This document shows, one piece after another, positions 46,595 to 55,688 of a DNA stretch of 64,000 bases (positions are counted from its first letter, which is position 1; each line of letters opens with the position of its first letter). A program made the translations under genes and the position numbers. The DNA is from an uncultured Tenacibaculum sp. (lineage in GTDB: Bacteria; Bacteroidota; Bacteroidia; Flavobacteriales; Flavobacteriaceae): the NCBI GenBank assembly GCA_947497895.1, contig CANMIL010000003.1:541253-605252 (forward strand), given 5' to 3'. The notes under the pieces are model-generated. The model ran no database searches, was not told the origin of the DNA, and saw only the letters and a list, made by a program, of their open reading frames with translations.

Positions 46595-46626
46595 AAACCT
46601 GAAAGTGGTAATTCACTTTCAGGTTT
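46595..46626 (-). terminator. Terminator hairpin between the RNase A-like gene and its neighbour
   Basis: A perfect 13-bp stem AAACCTGAAAGTG / CACTTTCAGGTTT with a 6-base loop, followed on the minus strand by TTCAATTAAT, a weak T-tract. Begins 16 bases after the toxin-like stop. Confidence 0.7.
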
Positions 46627-46642
46627 AGTAATATTTATAAAT

Positions 46643-47164
46643 TTATCTTACTGGATAAGCAGTTAATAAAAAAGAACCATAAAGGTGATGGTATTTCCAT
46701 ACTGTTTTAAACTTAGAAGTAACGTGGTTTCTTCCACTTCTATCCCTAACAAAGCCAACAGCTCCTGATGAATTATTTACGTCAATAACAATATTAGGAT
46801 CTCCTCTTCTCATTCTTCTTAATGATGGATTGGCTATCTGAACATTACGTAATATTATTCCTAAATCATTATTAGTACCAAGTGTTGAATAACGTGGATT
46901 ACCAAAAATAAAAGTGCTTGCGTTAGGTAATCCAGAGGCTATCCTACCATCCAAGTATGACTCTGATTTATTAACATGTCTTGCGATAGTATGTCCTCCA
47001 TAAGACTCTTGATTCGATAACCAGGAATAATTTCTAGTTGGGGTATCCTGATCTTTTTCTAGTTCTAGGTTTATTGGGTACTCTTCTAATGCATCATTAT
47101 TCTGACATGAAACAAATGGCATTAGAAACGTAAACGCCAACAACAATTTTAAAATAAATTTCAT
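46643..47164 (-). CDS. Lipoprotein with bacterial RNase A-like toxin domain
   Basis: 173 residues. Signal peptide with lipobox MPFVSC (Cys20), a linker to about residue 52, then a domain resembling the RNase A-like toxin found at the C-termini of contact-dependent inhibition proteins (the RNAse_A_bac family): GGHTIARHVNKSESYLDGRI with candidate catalytic His58 and His63, NASTFIFGNPRYS, and the terminal strand FLLTAYPVR. Normally this domain ends a large polymorphic toxin; here it stands alone on a lipid anchor. If active it would cut RNA. The adjacent downstream gene could encode its inhibitor. Family call is from motif memory; catalytic residues are not proven. Confidence 0.7.
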   Translation of the reverse strand: MKFILKLLLAFTFLMPFVSCQNNDALEEYPINLELEKDQDTPTRNYSWLSNQESYGGHTIARHVNKSESYLDGRIASGLPNASTFIFGNPRYSTLGTNNDLGIILRNVQIANPSLRRMRRGDPNIVIDVNNSSGAVGFVRDRSGRNHVTSKFKTVWKYHHLYGSFLLTAYPVR

Positions 47165-47215
47165 TTTAATTTAGATTTAATAAATAATTAATAAGTGTTT
47201 GCGCAACCACCTAAA

Positions 47216-47223
47216 CAAACATA
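47216..47223 (-). promoter_or_regulatory. Promoter -7 element (TATGTTTG) of the RNase A-like lipoprotein gene
   Basis: Exact TAnnTTTG match on the minus strand, 51 bases before the ATG. The 22-bp palindrome lies 18 bases upstream, over the -33 region. Confidence 0.55.
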
Positions 47224-47241
47224 TTTGTTTTGATAGAATTA

Positions 47242-47263
47242 TTTATTGAACTAGTTCAATAAA
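47242..47263. promoter_or_regulatory. Perfect 22-bp palindrome upstream of the RNase A-like gene
   Basis: The half-site TTTATTGAACT is followed directly by its exact reverse complement AGTTCAATAAA, with no spacer. No T-run follows, so it is a DNA-binding site candidate rather than a terminator. No regulator gene is adjacent. Confidence 0.6.
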
Positions 47264-47335
47264 CACTATAATTTTATATTAATCCAATTGTGCACCGACG
47301 CCCAAGCAAAACCAAATAGATATATCCAACGAATG

Positions 47336-47836
47336 TTAAGCCCATTGGCAAACTACTCCACCCATTAATGCAAGTGTTATTACCCAGTAGCCCACATTTA
47401 TTGCGATATATTTAAATGTTTTTCTTTCAAATAGCGCCTTAGTACCAATTATCGGCAACACAATAAAAAGTCCCGAAAGAACACCATGCAAAGCTCCATG
47501 CTTAAACGTTCGAAAACGATCTCCGTAATTGGACATAAATTCTTTGTAAGTATCAAATCCTTCTCCAGCTTGATCCATAAAACCAGGTTCCCCTGCTAAT
47601 GTTGAAAATACACCCCATTGATGTATTACTAACATTTGTAAAGAAAAGGCAAGCATAAAACTAAACACAAAGCTCAACCCAAAAATCAATAACATATTTC
47701 CCCCTTCCAAATCTTTTTCGGTAAAATTCATTTCCTTCATCCATGCCTTCTGAAAAAGCATAGGACCATACCAAAGAAACCCCATGATCATTGGTATAAA
47801 AGCAGCTCCTAAAATTGCTAAAAAGTTTGTCTCCAT
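47336..47836 (-). CDS. DUF1761 membrane protein
   Basis: 166 residues, four membrane segments. Start LAILGAAFIPMIMGFLWYGPMLFQKAWM with the FLWYGP and W motifs, plus FKHGALHGVLSGLFIVLPIIG and NVGYWVITLALMGGVV, all typical of DUF1761. A longer middle loop (about 78-108) than usual. Function unknown in the family. Single gene, no evident operon. Confidence 0.87.
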   Translation of the reverse strand: METNFLAILGAAFIPMIMGFLWYGPMLFQKAWMKEMNFTEKDLEGGNMLLIFGLSFVFSFMLAFSLQMLVIHQWGVFSTLAGEPGFMDQAGEGFDTYKEFMSNYGDRFRTFKHGALHGVLSGLFIVLPIIGTKALFERKTFKYIAINVGYWVITLALMGGVVCQWA

Positions 47837-47875
47837 TGTTAAAAATATTATAGTTAACTACCTCTAATATAACAA

Positions 47876-47908
47876 AAAAGCCGTCGTTTTGTTAAAACGA
47901 CGGCTTTT
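47876..47908. terminator. Terminator of the MltD-DUF4837 operon, bidirectional in form
   Basis: A perfect 15-bp stem AAAAGCCGTCGTTTT / AAAACGACGGCTTTT with GTT loop, 20 bases after the DUF4837 stop on the minus strand, followed by TTTTTTGTT there. Confidence 0.92.
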
Positions 47909-47928
47909 CAAAGTCAATTCAATCGACT

Positions 47929-48918
47929 CTATTTTATTTCTAATGTTTTTGCAATGGCTTCTAATTCGAAAATAAAATTCCTCTTATTTACAGATGGAGC
48001 ATAAGTGAATCCTTCAAAAACAACCAACCTATTATTCTTTTTATCCACAACAGTATAATTTAAGAAAGGTCCGGCCATGAAATCGTTTTTAACTTCCCAT
48101 TTTCCTCTTGTTTCATAAGCTTGCTTACCCTTAAACTCAATTTCATAAGTATGCGGTGTATAGGCTGCTTCAGTAATCATATACATTCCTTCTTTACTTC
48201 CTGGAATATGTTTTTCACCTATAGCATCTCTCATTGAAGAAATGTTGTCTGCAACGTCCATTCCTTCATCCAAAGGAACGCTATATACAAGAATGTTATT
48301 AGTTCCATCACCTCTCGCAATTCCACTTTTTAAATGCTGACGTAACCATAAAAAATCACCAGTATCATCAACAAGTTTATATCTTTCTGGTATTACAACA
48401 CTTAACCCTAAATTTTGAAGTGTTTTAAACTGAGATTCGTCCAAACGTTCTTTTTTAAATACATTTTGGATAAACTTAATGTCTTCTTCCTGGAAAATCC
48501 TAATAATCTCTTTTCCTCGGTTTCTTATTAGGTTTATCACGCCTTCCTCATCTTTTGCAGTTGCGTGCACTATAATTTGAGGTTCTGCATATTTATTTCT
48601 TTCAATGGATATATTTTCTTCTTTTCCTTTTCTTAGCGTTAGTATTGCCTTACCATTTTTTATAAAGCCCTTGTATCCAGAAGGATCTATTTGACTTACA
48701 CTAAGTAATGTTTCTGGCTGTGGGAGCCCGACTTGATGTTCACCAAAAACTGTTCGGATTTCATCTCCTATTTTTCCTTCCCAATCATTTCCTTTTACAA
48801 CCACTAAAATTTTATTAGTGTTTCCTGAGGAACCCGGCAAGATGACATCATCTTTTGTTCCTTCCTTGCAAGAAGTTACTATTAACAGTAACAGGGGTAT
48901 TAATAATAGTTTTCTCAT
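47929..48918 (-). CDS. DUF4837 family lipoprotein
   Basis: 329 residues; signal peptide and lipobox LIVTSC (Cys17). The mature part matches DUF4837 as known in Bacteroidota: KILVVVKGNDWEGKIGDEIR, HATAKDEEGVINLIRNRG, LWLRQHLKSGIARGDGTNNI, and KQAYETRGKWEVKNDFMAGPF. Role unknown; it is an envelope protein and is co-transcribed with the upstream lytic transglycosylase gene (four-base gap), suggesting a cell-wall link. Confidence 0.9.
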   Translation of the reverse strand: MRKLLLIPLLLLIVTSCKEGTKDDVILPGSSGNTNKILVVVKGNDWEGKIGDEIRTVFGEHQVGLPQPETLLSVSQIDPSGYKGFIKNGKAILTLRKGKEENISIERNKYAEPQIIVHATAKDEEGVINLIRNRGKEIIRIFQEEDIKFIQNVFKKERLDESQFKTLQNLGLSVVIPERYKLVDDTGDFLWLRQHLKSGIARGDGTNNILVYSVPLDEGMDVADNISSMRDAIGEKHIPGSKEGMYMITEAAYTPHTYEIEFKGKQAYETRGKWEVKNDFMAGPFLNYTVVDKKNNRLVVFEGFTYAPSVNKRNFIFELEAIAKTLEIK

Positions 48919-48922
48919 GCTT

Positions 48923-50467
48923 TTAACTTTTAAATATTTTAAGTTTCATTCCTGGTTTAAGACTTTTCTTGCCCCAAAAATCATTCCATTCTCTCAATTG
49001 TTCTATAGAAACTGGAGAAAACTTCTTTGATATGGACCATAGTGAATCTCCTTCTTCAACGGTATATATTTCATGCTTACCTGTGGGCAATGGTTTCTTC
49101 TTTCTAGGCTTGCTCTTTGAAACAGACTTAGGTATTGCCAAACGTTTTGGGTAAATACTCAATCGTTGCCCTATTTTTAGGTTATGTGATCGCATTCCGT
49201 TCCATCGCTTAATATCGCGAACCCTTACTCCAAATTTATTGGCTATTTTCCCTAAATAATCACCACTTTTTACGCGATATACAATACGTTGATCCATTTC
49301 AAAGTACTTTGGCAATGGCTTTTCTCGTTTTCCCTCGTCTTCTTTCGCTAATTCATATATCTCCTTTTCTTTATCTAGAAAATCTATCACTCTTTTCTTA
49401 GGAAGTCTTACCGCATACTTACGTCCTTCTACATGTGGTATAATATTCAGTTTGTATTCAGGGTTCAAAAAAGCAAGTACTTCTTCATCAACATTGATTT
49501 TCTGCGATATTTGCTCAAAACTAACCGTTCCTTTAACTCTAACAGTATCTGTTTCAAAGTGAAAAATATCTGGACTTTCTGGATATAAATCGTGCTTATC
49601 AGCATACTCAAAAATATACATGGTTGCATAAAATGCTGGAACATACCCTGCTGTTTCTCTTGGTAAAAACGGACGGATATTCCAATAATTTCTGTATCCC
49701 CCAGATCTCTTAATTGCTTTTGAAACATTCCCAGGACCTGAATTATAAGCAGCTAAAGCCAAATCCCAGTCTCCAAAAATTTTATACAATTGACTTAAGT
49801 ATTTACATGCTGCTACTGTTGATTTTACCGGGTCTTGGCGTTCATCAACATATGAACTTATTTTCAAATCGAATTGCCTTCCTGTTCCATACATAAACTG
49901 CCATAAACCTGTAGCTCCAACATATGAACGAGCTCTTGGTCTTAAAGCAGATTCTACAATAGACAAATATTTCATTTCAATAGGAACATCATACTGATCT
50001 AAATACTGCTCAAACATTGGAAAATAGTATTGAGCCTTTGCCATTAATGCGGGATAATACCTTTTTCTATATTTTAAATATCTATTAATTTCCTTTACTA
50101 AAGCTGGGTTATAAGCAAGATTGAACGGTGTTTTATCATCAAGATCCTTTAGTCTTTTTTTCAGCAACTCCTCAGATAGAACCGCAGTTGTTCCACCGAT
50201 AATATCTTTATCATTAATTACATATTGAACGCTATCAAATAGTGAAGAATTAAATTTTTCCTCGATCAAAAGACTATCAATTACTTTTAAATCTTTATCT
50301 GAAAATAGCTCCTCTTTATCAACAACGGTAACCGAATCTGTTGCTTTTATAATGGAATTCGATTCAATAGGATTTAATGTGTCTTTTACCTGCGTTGGGG
50401 AATCGACAGGTTGCTGCGCTATTGATAAGCTAGCATAGAAAAATAGTAGTTGTAGTAAGCGTTTCAA
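48923..50467 (-). CDS. mltD: MltD-type membrane-bound lytic murein transglycosylase with LysM domains
   Basis: 514 residues. Signal peptide (KRLLQLLFFYASLSIAQQ), SLT catalytic domain about 155-280 with VESALRPRARSYVGATGLWQ (catalytic Glu) and LALAAYNSGPGNV, then two LysM domains (about 405-450 and 467-513: YRVKSGDYLGKIANKFGV, YTVEEGDSLWSISKKFSP). It cleaves peptidoglycan glycan strands. No ATG fits: the frame opens at a TTG at 50506, but that codon lies in the T-run of the xth terminator, so I take the TTG at 50467, which begins the signal peptide cleanly. Confidence 0.9.
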   Translation of the reverse strand: MKRLLQLLFFYASLSIAQQPVDSPTQVKDTLNPIESNSIIKATDSVTVVDKEELFSDKDLKVIDSLLIEEKFNSSLFDSVQYVINDKDIIGGTTAVLSEELLKKRLKDLDDKTPFNLAYNPALVKEINRYLKYRKRYYPALMAKAQYYFPMFEQYLDQYDVPIEMKYLSIVESALRPRARSYVGATGLWQFMYGTGRQFDLKISSYVDERQDPVKSTVAACKYLSQLYKIFGDWDLALAAYNSGPGNVSKAIKRSGGYRNYWNIRPFLPRETAGYVPAFYATMYIFEYADKHDLYPESPDIFHFETDTVRVKGTVSFEQISQKINVDEEVLAFLNPEYKLNIIPHVEGRKYAVRLPKKRVIDFLDKEKEIYELAKEDEGKREKPLPKYFEMDQRIVYRVKSGDYLGKIANKFGVRVRDIKRWNGMRSHNLKIGQRLSIYPKRLAIPKSVSKSKPRKKKPLPTGKHEIYTVEEGDSLWSISKKFSPVSIEQLREWNDFWGKKSLKPGMKLKIFKS

Positions 50468-50504
50468 AAGAGTAATTTTTAGTAATTTCTTAATTATATA
50501 AAAC

Positions 50505-50530
50505 AAAAGAGCGCATATGATATTGCGCCC
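50505..50530 (-). terminator. Terminator of xth
   Basis: On the minus strand GGGCGCA / TGCGCTC (one G-T pair) with an 8-base loop then TTTTGTTTT. It ends about 40 bases before the MltD start, so MltD needs its own promoter or read-through. Confidence 0.75.
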
Positions 50531-50545
50531 TTAAATTTAACGTTT

Positions 50546-51307
50546 TTAAACATTCATTTCGACCACAATTGGACAATGATCGGAATGTTTAGCTTCTGGC
50601 AAAATATACGCCCTTTCTATTTGATCTTTTAAGGGATTTGATACCATGCAATAATCAATTCTCCATCCTTTATTATTCGCACGGGCATTTGCTCTGTAAC
50701 TCCACCAACTATAGTGGTGAGGTTCTTTATTTAAATGACGGAAACTATCGATAAATCCGCTATCAATAAATTTCCCTATCCATTCACGTTCTTCAGGTAA
50801 AAATCCAGAAACCCCTTTCATTTTAGGATTATGAATATCTATTTCCTCGTGACAAATATTATAATCTCCACAAATGATAACATTTGGAACTTCTTTTCTA
50901 AGATTATTTACATACTCCTGAAACTCGTCCATGTAATTAAACTTAAAGTTTAATCGATCATTATTTGTTCCAGAAGGTAAATACAAACTCATAATTGAAA
51001 CACCATCATAATCCACTCTTAGATTACGACCTTCAAAATCCATACTTTCAATTCCAGTACCATACTCAACATGGTTTGGTTCTGTTTTACAAAAAACTGC
51101 TACACCAGAGTATCCTTTTTTCTGAGCCGAAAACCAATATTGATATGGATAACCTGCTTCGGTAAAATCATCAGCATTCAATTGATCTTGCTGCGCCTTT
51201 GTTTCCTGAATACAAATTACATCAGGATTCGCTTGTTTAAGCCACTCCAAAAAACCTTTTTTAATTGCTGCTCGTATACCGTTTACGTTGTATGAGATTA
51301 TTTTCAT
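50546..51307 (-). CDS. xth: Exodeoxyribonuclease III (AP endonuclease)
   Basis: 253 residues. Base-excision-repair enzyme that nicks at abasic sites and trims 3' ends. All family motifs are present: KIISYNVNGIRAAIKKGFLEW, DVICIQETKAQ (metal Glu), SLYLPSG, VIICGDYNICHEEIDIHNPK, WRIDYCMVS and KHSDHCPIVVEM (catalytic His). ATG overlaps the TGA of a possible short upstream frame. Confidence 0.96.
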   Translation of the reverse strand: MKIISYNVNGIRAAIKKGFLEWLKQANPDVICIQETKAQQDQLNADDFTEAGYPYQYWFSAQKKGYSGVAVFCKTEPNHVEYGTGIESMDFEGRNLRVDYDGVSIMSLYLPSGTNNDRLNFKFNYMDEFQEYVNNLRKEVPNVIICGDYNICHEEIDIHNPKMKGVSGFLPEEREWIGKFIDSGFIDSFRHLNKEPHHYSWWSYRANARANNKGWRIDYCMVSNPLKDQIERAYILPEAKHSDHCPIVVEMNV

Positions 51308-51509
51308 TGTTTCGTTTTACTCTCTATGTGAGATTTAAATGCTCCGACACTTTTGTCGAAATTTTTAAACTTTTTTCCTTTAAACACCTCTTGGGCTTGC
51401 CTTAAGGTAATTGATTATTCTGATTCTTTCGTTGTGGCGAAACCTCGACAAAATCATTTTCCAATTTATCTGTAATAACTTTACAGTAATAAGGATGCTC
51501 TATTTGATT
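51308..51509 (-). other. 200-base spacer between scoB and xth with short frames
   Basis: No convincing gene. A minus-strand frame ends in a TGA that overlaps the xth ATG (ATGA, 51304-51307) and reads QAQEVFKGKKFKNFDKSVGA before KSHIESKTKQ, but it has only GTG or ATT starts. A second frame directly after the scoB stop also lacks a start. Possibly the remains of a small gene. Confidence 0.3.
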
Positions 51510-52163
51510 TTAAATATCCATTTCAGGCACTTCTCCATTTACAACAAGAGTACCTTCAGTTGCCGCTTGAATTTCATCTACAGAAACTCCTGGTGCTCTT
51601 TCTAACAGATGAAAAGCATTGTCCTTAATTTCCAAAACAGCTAAGTTAGTTACTATTTTCGTTACACAACCTACCCCTGTTAATGGTAAAGAACACTTTT
51701 TTAATAACTTCGATTCTCCACGTTTGTTGGTGTGCATCATTGCTACAATAATATTGTCAGCACTTGCTACTAAATCCATAGCTCCTCCCATTCCTTTAAC
51801 CATTTTACCAGGAATTTTCCAATTGGCAATGTCGCCATTCTCAGCAACTTCCATAGCTCCTAAAATAGTTAAATGAACGTGTTTTCCACGAATCATAGAA
51901 AAACTAGTTGCTGAATCAAAGAAACTAGCTCCTGGAAGTGTTGTTATTGTTTGTTTTCCTGCATTTATAATATCCGCATCTTCTTCACCTTCAAAAGGAA
52001 ATGGTCCCATTCCTAAAACACCATTTTCACTTTGAAATTCAACTTCAATATCATCACGAACAAAGTTGGCTACTAATGTAGGAATTCCGATTCCTAGGTT
52101 TACATAGTATCCATTTTTTACCTCTTTTGCTATTCGTTTAGCGATTCCGTTTTTATCTAACAT
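51510..52163 (-). CDS. scoB: 3-oxoacid CoA-transferase subunit B
   Basis: 217 residues. With subunit A it moves CoA from succinyl-CoA to acetoacetate or a related 3-oxoacid. N-terminal AKRIAKEVKNGYYVNLGIGIPT, catalytic Glu in FQSENGVLGMGPFP, and conserved GGAMDLVASADNIIVAMMHT. The partner scoA lies upstream on the same strand, but a four-helix-bundle gene and about 130 bases of repeat-bearing spacer separate them. Confidence 0.95.
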   Translation of the reverse strand: MLDKNGIAKRIAKEVKNGYYVNLGIGIPTLVANFVRDDIEVEFQSENGVLGMGPFPFEGEEDADIINAGKQTITTLPGASFFDSATSFSMIRGKHVHLTILGAMEVAENGDIANWKIPGKMVKGMGGAMDLVASADNIIVAMMHTNKRGESKLLKKCSLPLTGVGCVTKIVTNLAVLEIKDNAFHLLERAPGVSVDEIQAATEGTLVVNGEVPEMDI

Positions 52164-52167
52164 TTTT

Positions 52168-52196
52168 ATAATGTATCAATTTAATAATGTATCAAT
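52168..52196. repeat. Short direct repeat after the four-helix-bundle gene
   Basis: Two identical 13-base copies of ATAATGTATCAAT (52168-52180, 52184-52196) lie 16 bases apart, followed by a diverged piece (GTACCAGTAAT). They sit between scoB and the four-helix-bundle gene. Confidence 0.6.
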
Positions 52197-52292
52197 GTAC
52201 CAGTAATTTAATATAGCTGTATAACAATAATTATGGAGTTTATATCTACCTACATCTTAATGCTATATTGAATCTAGACAAATAGAACTTTA

Positions 52293-52637
52293 CTATCTCT
52301 TATTTTTGATACTAGTACTTAGTATTTTGTATAAAATTAATCCAAGTTCCTCAAGTTTCTTCCTCAAAACCAAGTCTGTCGGATAACTTTCTGTTCTTTC
52401 ACAAAGAATTAGCCAATATTTTGTTTCTTCTAATTCTTTCGTTGCTATCTTAATTTTATGTATAAAATCAGACTTACTCTCAGCATTCTGAGCTTCATGA
52501 ATATTAGCTCCGATACTTGTTCCTGACTTTAATAATTGCTTTGATACTACAAACTTTCTTTCGTTTTCTAGTATTTCACAATATTCAATAATTGACAGTG
52601 CAAATTCAATAGATTTTTCAACCGCTGGGTTTTTCAT
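52293..52637 (-). CDS. Four-helix-bundle protein (23S rRNA intervening-sequence protein family)
   Basis: 114 residues, the usual size of the S23/IVP family: IEFALSIIEYCEILENERKF, LLKSGTSIGANIHEAQNAES, DFIHKIKIATKELEETKYWL. Such genes are found inside 23S rRNA intervening sequences and scattered in Bacteroidota genomes, where their role is unknown. This one lies between scoA and scoB on the same strand. The start is ATG 52637; a GTG two codons upstream is possible. Confidence 0.92.
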   Translation of the reverse strand: MKNPAVEKSIEFALSIIEYCEILENERKFVVSKQLLKSGTSIGANIHEAQNAESKSDFIHKIKIATKELEETKYWLILCERTESYPTDLVLRKKLEELGLILYKILSTSIKNKR

Positions 52638-52668
52638 TGACACACTGTTTTATTGTTACATTAAACCA

Positions 52669-53370
52669 TTAACTACGTTGACGAACAGTTCTTTGTTCAA
52701 TTCTTTTCTCATATTTCTCTCCTTGAAAAATACGCTGTACAAAAATCCCTGGAATGTGTATATTATTAGGATCTAATTCTCCAACAGGTACTAACTCTTC
52801 CACCTCAGCAACAGTAATTGTTGCAGCACCACACATATTCGGGTTAAAGTTTCTTGAAGTTCCTTTGAAAACCAAGTTTCCAGCAGCATCACCTTTCCAG
52901 GCTTTTACAAATGAAAAATTTGCCTTAAATGCTGGTTCTAACACATACATTTTACCATCAAACTCTCTTGTTTCCTTTCCTTCTGCCACTTCTGTTCCGT
53001 ATCCAGCAGGTGTGTAAAAAGCAGGAAAACCAGCCTGAGCAGCTCTACACTTCTCAGCCAAAGTACCTTGAGGAGTTAATTCTACTTCTAACTCACCTGA
53101 TAACATTTGACGCTCAAACTCATCGTTTTCACCAACATATGATGAAATCATTTTTTTAATTTGACGATTTTGTAAGAGTAATCCTAATCCAAAATCATCG
53201 ACACCTGCATTGTTTGAAATACAAGTAACATCTTTAACTCCAAGTCGCACTAACTCAGCAATGGCATTTTCAGGAATTCCGCATAATCCAAATCCACCTA
53301 ACATTAAAGTCATTCCATCCTTTACACCAGCTACTGCTTCTTGAACGTTTTTTACTTCTTTATTGATCAT
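52669..53370 (-). CDS. scoA: 3-oxoacid CoA-transferase subunit A
   Basis: 233 residues. Glycine-rich CoA site [16 protein letters not shown], then [37 protein letters not shown], and [31 protein letters not shown]. Forms the heteromeric enzyme with scoB. Start ATG 53370, 20 bases after PBP1a. Confidence 0.95.
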   Translation of the reverse strand: MINKEVKNVQEAVAGVKDGMTLMLGGFGLCGIPENAIAELVRLGVKDVTCISNNAGVDDFGLGLLLQNRQIKKMISSYVGENDEFERQMLSGELEVELTPQGTLAEKCRAAQAGFPAFYTPAGYGTEVAEGKETREFDGKMYVLEPAFKANFSFVKAWKGDAAGNLVFKGTSRNFNPNMCGAATITVAEVEELVPVGELDPNNIHIPGIFVQRIFQGEKYEKRIEQRTVRQRS

Positions 53371-53390
53371 ATATAGCTGTTTGTTTTGTT

Positions 53391-55688
53391 TTAAAAATCT
53401 GTGTCGTCATTATCCTCACCGTCACCTTCCTTCACTTCTTCTTTATCGTTTTGTTTTGAACAATCGATATTAATACTTAACTCACCAGACGGTTTTGAAA
53501 AATCCTTTTTACTAATATTCAAGCTTTCATCAGCATAACACTTTTGCATATATAATGCCCATGTTGGTAACGACATTGTCGCCCCTTGCCCTCTTCCTAT
53601 TCCGTAAAAATGTGTAGCTCTATCTTCACCACCAGTCCAAACTCCTGTTGCTAAATTCGGAACAATTCCCATAAACCATCCATCAGATTGATTCTGTGTT
53701 GTTCCTGTTTTTCCTGCAATAGGATTCGTGAATTTGTATGGAAACCCTGTACTTTCTTTAGTTTGCCTTGTCCATCCTGAGCGTAATCTAGCTCCTGAAC
53801 CCGATTGGGTAACTCCTTTCATTAAATCTAAAATAACGTATGCAGATTCCTCACTCAACACCTCTTTCGTCTGTGGAACAAACTCTTCTAAAACAGTTCC
53901 GTTTTTATCTTCAATACGCGTAATCATCATTGGACTTACACGTAATCCTTTATTGGCGAAAGTAGAATAAGCACTAACCATTTCGATAAGAGATAAGTCA
54001 ATTGCTCCTAAGGCAATTGATGGGTTTGCATCAATGGTAGATTTAATACCTGCTGACTCTGCTAATCTAGCTACATTTATCGGTGAAACTTTATCTATCA
54101 ATTGTGCTGTAACCACATTTGTTGACTTTGCCAAAGCCATTTTTAACGTTAATTCTCCTCCATACTTGTTATCAGAGTTTTTAGGGGTCCAATCTTTAGG
54201 CATTCCATATTTTTCTTTTGGAATAGTATATGGTGTATTAGGCAACTTATCACAAGGCGACATTTTAAGCTGATTAATTGCTGTTGCATATACAAAAGGC
54301 TTAAAAGTAGATCCTACTTGTCTTTTTTGTTGTTCTACAGCATCATACTTGAAATACTTATTATTAATTCCACCAACCCACGCTTTGATATGTCCTGTTT
54401 GTGGCTCAATAGAAACCATACCTGATCTTAGGAAATGCTTATAATACTTAATAGAATCATAAGGAGTCATTACAGTATCTCGGTCTCCTTTCCAAGAAAA
54501 CACTCTCATTTCTGCTTCTGTATTAAAAGCTTTCTCAATTTCACTTTCACTTGCTCCTTTTGCTTTCATTTTTTTGTAACGATCAGAATTTCGTTTTGCT
54601 CTTCTCATCGTACTCGCTATTTGCTTCTTATCAAGATCGTAAAACGGTGCCGTTTTGTTTTTCTTTTGTTCTTTATTAAAGAAAGATTGAAGATTCGCCA
54701 TATGAGATGTTAATGCATCTTCAGCATACTTTTGCATACGAGAATCAATGGTTACATATACTTTTAGACCATCTCTGTAAATATTATAAGGCTCTCCATC
54801 AGGTTTAAGGTTGTCTTTTGCCCATTTCTTTAAAAACTGTTTTAAATTTTCTCTAAAGTAAGTGGCCAGACCATCACTATGGCTTTCAGGAGTAAAGTTT
54901 ATTTTTAATGGTAAGTTTTGAAGAGAATCTCTTTCTTGTTCAGTGATAAAACCATTTTTCTTCATTTGAGAAAAAACAACGTTTCTTCTAGCCAACGATT
55001 TCTTTTTTGAAATTTCTCTATGGGGATTGAATTGTCGAGGGTTTTTCAACATAGCAACAATGATTGCCGATTCCTGCAAGTCTAAATCCTTAGGCTCCTT
55101 TCCAAAATAAATCCTTGCTGCAGAACGAATTCCTACTGCATTAAAAATGAAATCCTGTGTATTCAAATACATGGTAATAATTTCATTTTTTGTGTACTGA
55201 CGCTCTAGCTTTACAGAAACTACCCACTCTTTCATTTTCTGAGTAATCCTTTTAAGCTTGTTTGATGAAGCTCTTTTGGTAAAAAGGTTTTTCGCTAGCT
55301 GCTGAGTAATTGTACTTGCTCCTCCACCGGCTCCCATTTTTGCAACAGCTCTGGCAAGTCCTTTAAAATCTATTCCTGAATGATCGTAAAAACGCTCGTC
55401 TTCAGTTGCAACAAGTGCTTTAATTAAATTATCGGGTAGATCTTTGTATTGAATAGGTGTTCTATTCGCCTTTACATAATATTTTCCCAGTGTTTTGCCA
55501 TCTGCAGAAATTACTTCTGTAGCCAAATCACTTTTAGGGTTTTCGAGTTCTTCGAACGTTGGTAAAGCACCAAAACCGCCCAAAGATGCGGTTAAAAACA
55601 AAAGGCAAATTAGTAAAAAGCCTCCTAAAATAATTCCCCAAAACCACTTTATGTATTTTCTAAAGTTTGTTGTTTTTCCCTCTGTCAT
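53391..55688 (-). CDS. Class A penicillin-binding protein (PBP1a type)
   Basis: 765 residues: one N-terminal membrane helix (about 13-36), glycosyltransferase family 51 domain ([33 protein letters not shown]), and a transpeptidase domain with the active Ser in [11 protein letters not shown], SxN in STNVV, and [16 protein letters not shown]. The C-terminal tail is acidic ([17 protein letters not shown]). It polymerises and cross-links peptidoglycan. Its ATG overlaps the gldH stop (TAATG), so it is translated in an operon ricT-gldH-PBP. Confidence 0.95.
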   Translation of the reverse strand: MTEGKTTNFRKYIKWFWGIILGGFLLICLLFLTASLGGFGALPTFEELENPKSDLATEVISADGKTLGKYYVKANRTPIQYKDLPDNLIKALVATEDERFYDHSGIDFKGLARAVAKMGAGGGASTITQQLAKNLFTKRASSNKLKRITQKMKEWVVSVKLERQYTKNEIITMYLNTQDFIFNAVGIRSAARIYFGKEPKDLDLQESAIIVAMLKNPRQFNPHREISKKKSLARRNVVFSQMKKNGFITEQERDSLQNLPLKINFTPESHSDGLATYFRENLKQFLKKWAKDNLKPDGEPYNIYRDGLKVYVTIDSRMQKYAEDALTSHMANLQSFFNKEQKKNKTAPFYDLDKKQIASTMRRAKRNSDRYKKMKAKGASESEIEKAFNTEAEMRVFSWKGDRDTVMTPYDSIKYYKHFLRSGMVSIEPQTGHIKAWVGGINNKYFKYDAVEQQKRQVGSTFKPFVYATAINQLKMSPCDKLPNTPYTIPKEKYGMPKDWTPKNSDNKYGGELTLKMALAKSTNVVTAQLIDKVSPINVARLAESAGIKSTIDANPSIALGAIDLSLIEMVSAYSTFANKGLRVSPMMITRIEDKNGTVLEEFVPQTKEVLSEESAYVILDLMKGVTQSGSGARLRSGWTRQTKESTGFPYKFTNPIAGKTGTTQNQSDGWFMGIVPNLATGVWTGGEDRATHFYGIGRGQGATMSLPTWALYMQKCYADESLNISKKDFSKPSGELSINIDCSKQNDKEEVKEGDGEDNDDTDF

